Shown here piece by piece: positions 5,703 through 7,371 of a DNA stretch of 7,371 nucleotides. The stretch lies in contig CAMLID010000126.1 of assembly GCA_946480055.1 (NCBI GenBank), positions 1 to 7,371 on the forward strand, read 5' to 3'. The position numbers were made by a program, and so were the translations under genes. Below the pieces are notes generated by a model. It had not been told where the DNA came from, did no database searches, and saw only the letters and a program-made list of their open reading frames with translations. The number at the start of each line of letters is the position of its first letter. Position 1 is the first letter of the stretch. The DNA is from an uncultured Lysobacter sp. Lineage in GTDB: Bacteria > Pseudomonadota > Gammaproteobacteria > Xanthomonadales > Xanthomonadaceae.

Positions 5703-6779
5703 TTGAAAAAATCCGACTTCCATTACGAGCTGCCGCCGGAACTGATCGCCCAGGCCCCGCTGCCGGAACGTTCCGCCAGCCGCCTGCTGTTGGTGCCGCC
5801 GGCACCGGCAGCATTCGCCGACCGCAGCTTCCGCGACCTGCCCGACCTACTGGCGCCCGGCGACCTGCTGGTGTTCAACGACACCCGGGTGATCCCGGCA
5901 CGGTTGTTCGGCCACAAGGCCAGCGGCGGCCGGGTCGAGATCCTGATCGAGCGCCTGCTCGGCGGCGCCCAGGCGCGCGCGCAGCTGGGCGTGAGCAAGT
6001 CGCCCAAGCCCGGCGCACGCATCGCCCTGGATGCCGGCGGCGAAGCCGAAGTGCTGGGCCGCGAGGGCGAGTTCTACCGCCTGCAGTTCCACCTCGACGG
6101 CCAGCCGCACGGCGATTCGCTGGAGAACTGGCTGCTGCACGCCGGGCGCCTGCCGCTGCCGCCCTACATCCAGCGCGAGCCCGGCAGCGACGACGACGAG
6201 CGCTACCAGACCGTGTTCGCGCGCGAAGTCGGCGCGGTCGCCGCGCCCACCGCCGGCCTGCATTTCGACGAGGAGCTGCTGGCGCGCCTGCGCGAACGCG
6301 GAGTCGAGTTCGGCCACGTCACCCTGCACGTCGGCGCGGGCACGTTCCAGCCGGTGCGGGTCGACAGCCTCGAACAGCATGTGATGCATAGCGAGTGGCT
6401 CAACGTCGGCGCCGGCCTGATCGAACAGATCCGCCGCACCCGCGCCGCCGGCGGCCGCGTGGTCGCGGTCGGGACCACGGTAGTGCGCGCGCTCGAAAGC
6501 GCCTGGCGCGAAAGCGGGGCGATGCGCGACGGCGAAGACGGCGTACTGCAACCCTTCGCCGGCGAGACCCGCTTGTTCATCCTGCCCGGCTACAAGATCC
6601 GTTCGGTCGACGCCCTGATCACCAACTTCCACCTGCCGGAGAGCACCTTGCTGATGCTGGTTTCCGCCTTCGCCGGCCACGCCCGCGTGTTCGCCGCCTA
6701 CGAGCACGCGATCCGCGAGCGCTACCGCTTCTTCTCCTACGGCGACGCGATGCTGCTGCTGCCGGAGGCGGACGCATGA
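5703..6779 (+). CDS. queA: S-adenosylmethionine:tRNA ribosyltransferase-isomerase QueA
   Basis: Predicted 358-residue cytoplasmic enzyme, close to the usual 340-356. It transfers and rearranges the ribosyl part of S-adenosylmethionine onto 7-aminomethyl-7-deazaguanine in tRNA, making epoxyqueuosine. Family signatures run the full length: [20 protein letters not shown] at 5-24, [14 protein letters not shown] at 57-70, LPPYIQR at 152-158, AAPTAGLHF at 180-188, [12 protein letters not shown] at 207-218, [11 protein letters not shown] at 256-266 and [19 protein letters not shown] at 307-325. The start is TTG at 5703, because no in-frame ATG or GTG lies near the conserved N-terminus. The only upstream choice, a GTG at 5526, would add 59 Pro/Arg-rich residues and place the promoter inside the gene. 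No clear Shine-Dalgarno precedes the TTG, suggesting modest translation. The stop overlaps the tgt start by ATGA. Identification is firm. Confidence 0.97.
   Translation: MKKSDFHYELPPELIAQAPLPERSASRLLLVPPAPAAFADRSFRDLPDLLAPGDLLVFNDTRVIPARLFGHKASGGRVEILIERLLGGAQARAQLGVSKSPKPGARIALDAGGEAEVLGREGEFYRLQFHLDGQPHGDSLENWLLHAGRLPLPPYIQREPGSDDDERYQTVFAREVGAVAAPTAGLHFDEELLARLRERGVEFGHVTLHVGAGTFQPVRVDSLEQHVMHSEWLNVGAGLIEQIRRTRAAGGRVVAVGTTVVRALESAWRESGAMRDGEDGVLQPFAGETRLFILPGYKIRSVDALITNFHLPESTLLMLVSAFAGHARVFAAYEHAIRERYRFFSYGDAMLLLPEADA
6764..6768 (+). promoter_or_regulatory. Ribosome binding site fixing the tgt start
   Basis: GGAGG, inside the end of queA, is 7 nt before ATG at 6776. It favours this start over the in-frame ATG eight codons later at 6800, which has no comparable site. 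Confidence 0.8.
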
Positions 6780-7371
6780 GCGCGGCCGATACCAGCCGGA
6801 TGTCGTTCGAACTGCTCGGCAACGACGGCGCCGCGCGCCGCGGCCGGCTGACGTTTCCGCGCGGCACGGTCGAAACCCCGGCCTTCATGCCGGTCGGCAC
6901 CTACGGCTCGGTCAAGGGCATCATGCCCGAGCACGTCAGCGCGCTGGGCGCGGAAATCATCCTCGGCAACACCTTCCATCTGTATTTGCGGCCGGGCCTG
7001 GACGTGATCGGCGACCACGGCGGCCTGCACGGCTTCGCGCGCTGGAACGGGCCGATCCTGACCGACTCCGGCGGCTTCCAGGTGTTCTCGCTCGCGCATC
7101 GGCGCAAGATCACCGAGCAGGGCGTGACCTTCGCCTCGCCGGTCGACGGCAGCAAGGTGTTCCTGGGTCCGGAAGAGAGCATGCACATCCAGCGCGTGCT
7201 CGACTCGGACATCGTGATGATCTTCGACGAGTGCACGCCGTACCCGGCCACCGAGGAGGTCGCGCGCAAATCGATGGAACTGAGCCTGCGCTGGGCCGAG
7301 CGCTCCAAGAAGGCCCACGAAGGCAACGACGCCGCGCTGTTCGGCATCGTCCAGGGCGGCGTCCACCACGA
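6776..7371 (+). CDS. tgt: tRNA-guanine transglycosylase Tgt, N-terminal part
   Basis: The first 198 codons of bacterial Tgt, cut by the right edge; the full protein is usually about 370-385 residues. It exchanges guanine 34 of GUN-anticodon tRNAs (Asp, Asn, His, Tyr) for preQ1, the step before QueA in queuosine synthesis. Visible signatures: [15 protein letters not shown] at 34-48, [12 protein letters not shown] at 63-74, [12 protein letters not shown] at 95-106 with D97 as the proposed acid/base aspartate, FDECTPYPA at 150-158 with D151 and C153 in the base-recognition pocket, and LFGIVQGG at 188-195 with Q193. The nucleophilic aspartate and the CxCx2C zinc site lie beyond the window. The start overlaps the queA stop (ATGA), so the two genes form a coupled operon from the promoter near 5550. 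Confidence 0.97.
   Translation, partial: MSAADTSRMSFELLGNDGAARRGRLTFPRGTVETPAFMPVGTYGSVKGIMPEHVSALGAEIILGNTFHLYLRPGLDVIGDHGGLHGFARWNGPILTDSGGFQVFSLAHRRKITEQGVTFASPVDGSKVFLGPEESMHIQRVLDSDIVMIFDECTPYPATEEVARKSMELSLRWAERSKKAHEGNDAALFGIVQGGVHH

Overview
The window is GC-rich, with codon third positions almost all G or C inside the genes. It reads as core chromosome of a gammaproteobacterium, most likely Lysobacter or a related Xanthomonadaceae. The support is the queA-tgt pair, a TTG start on queA, and the general protein similarity as I remember it; no search was run, so the genus is an inference. I see no insertion sequence, CRISPR array, tRNA, rRNA or integration site.

Layout. (1) Bases 1-1391, minus strand: a class III PLP-dependent aminotransferase, cut by the left edge at its C-terminus. 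(2) Bases 1392-1813: a divergent control region of 422 bases, AT-richer in its middle, with three TTCGAA palindromes at 14-15 bp spacing, a perfect 12-bp palindrome and a hairpin. (3) Bases 1814-3595, plus strand: a secreted amidohydrolase of the imidazolonepropionase/prolidase-like group with a CIA30-like C-terminal beta domain, closed by a nested hairpin terminator. (4) Bases 3727-5495, plus strand: a DesK/DesR-type two-component pair whose genes overlap by ATGA. (5) Bases 5496-5702: a possible terminator, a good sigma70-like promoter and a GC-rich leader. (6) Bases 5703-7371, plus strand: queA, then the first 198 codons of tgt, also joined by an ATGA overlap.

How they work together. QueA and Tgt are enzymes of the queuosine tRNA-modification pathway: Tgt puts preQ1 into the anticodon of GUN tRNAs and QueA then adds the epoxycyclopentanediol ring. 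The kinase and regulator form one signalling unit whose target is not visible here. The aminotransferase and amidohydrolase share a divergent promoter region and might be co-regulated, but their substrates cannot be read from the sequence.

I found no convincing new multi-gene system. The items most worth a second look are the repeat cluster between the divergent genes, the amidohydrolase-CIA30 domain pairing, the unusual cofactor-site motif of the aminotransferase, and the two-component pair with no evident output gene.
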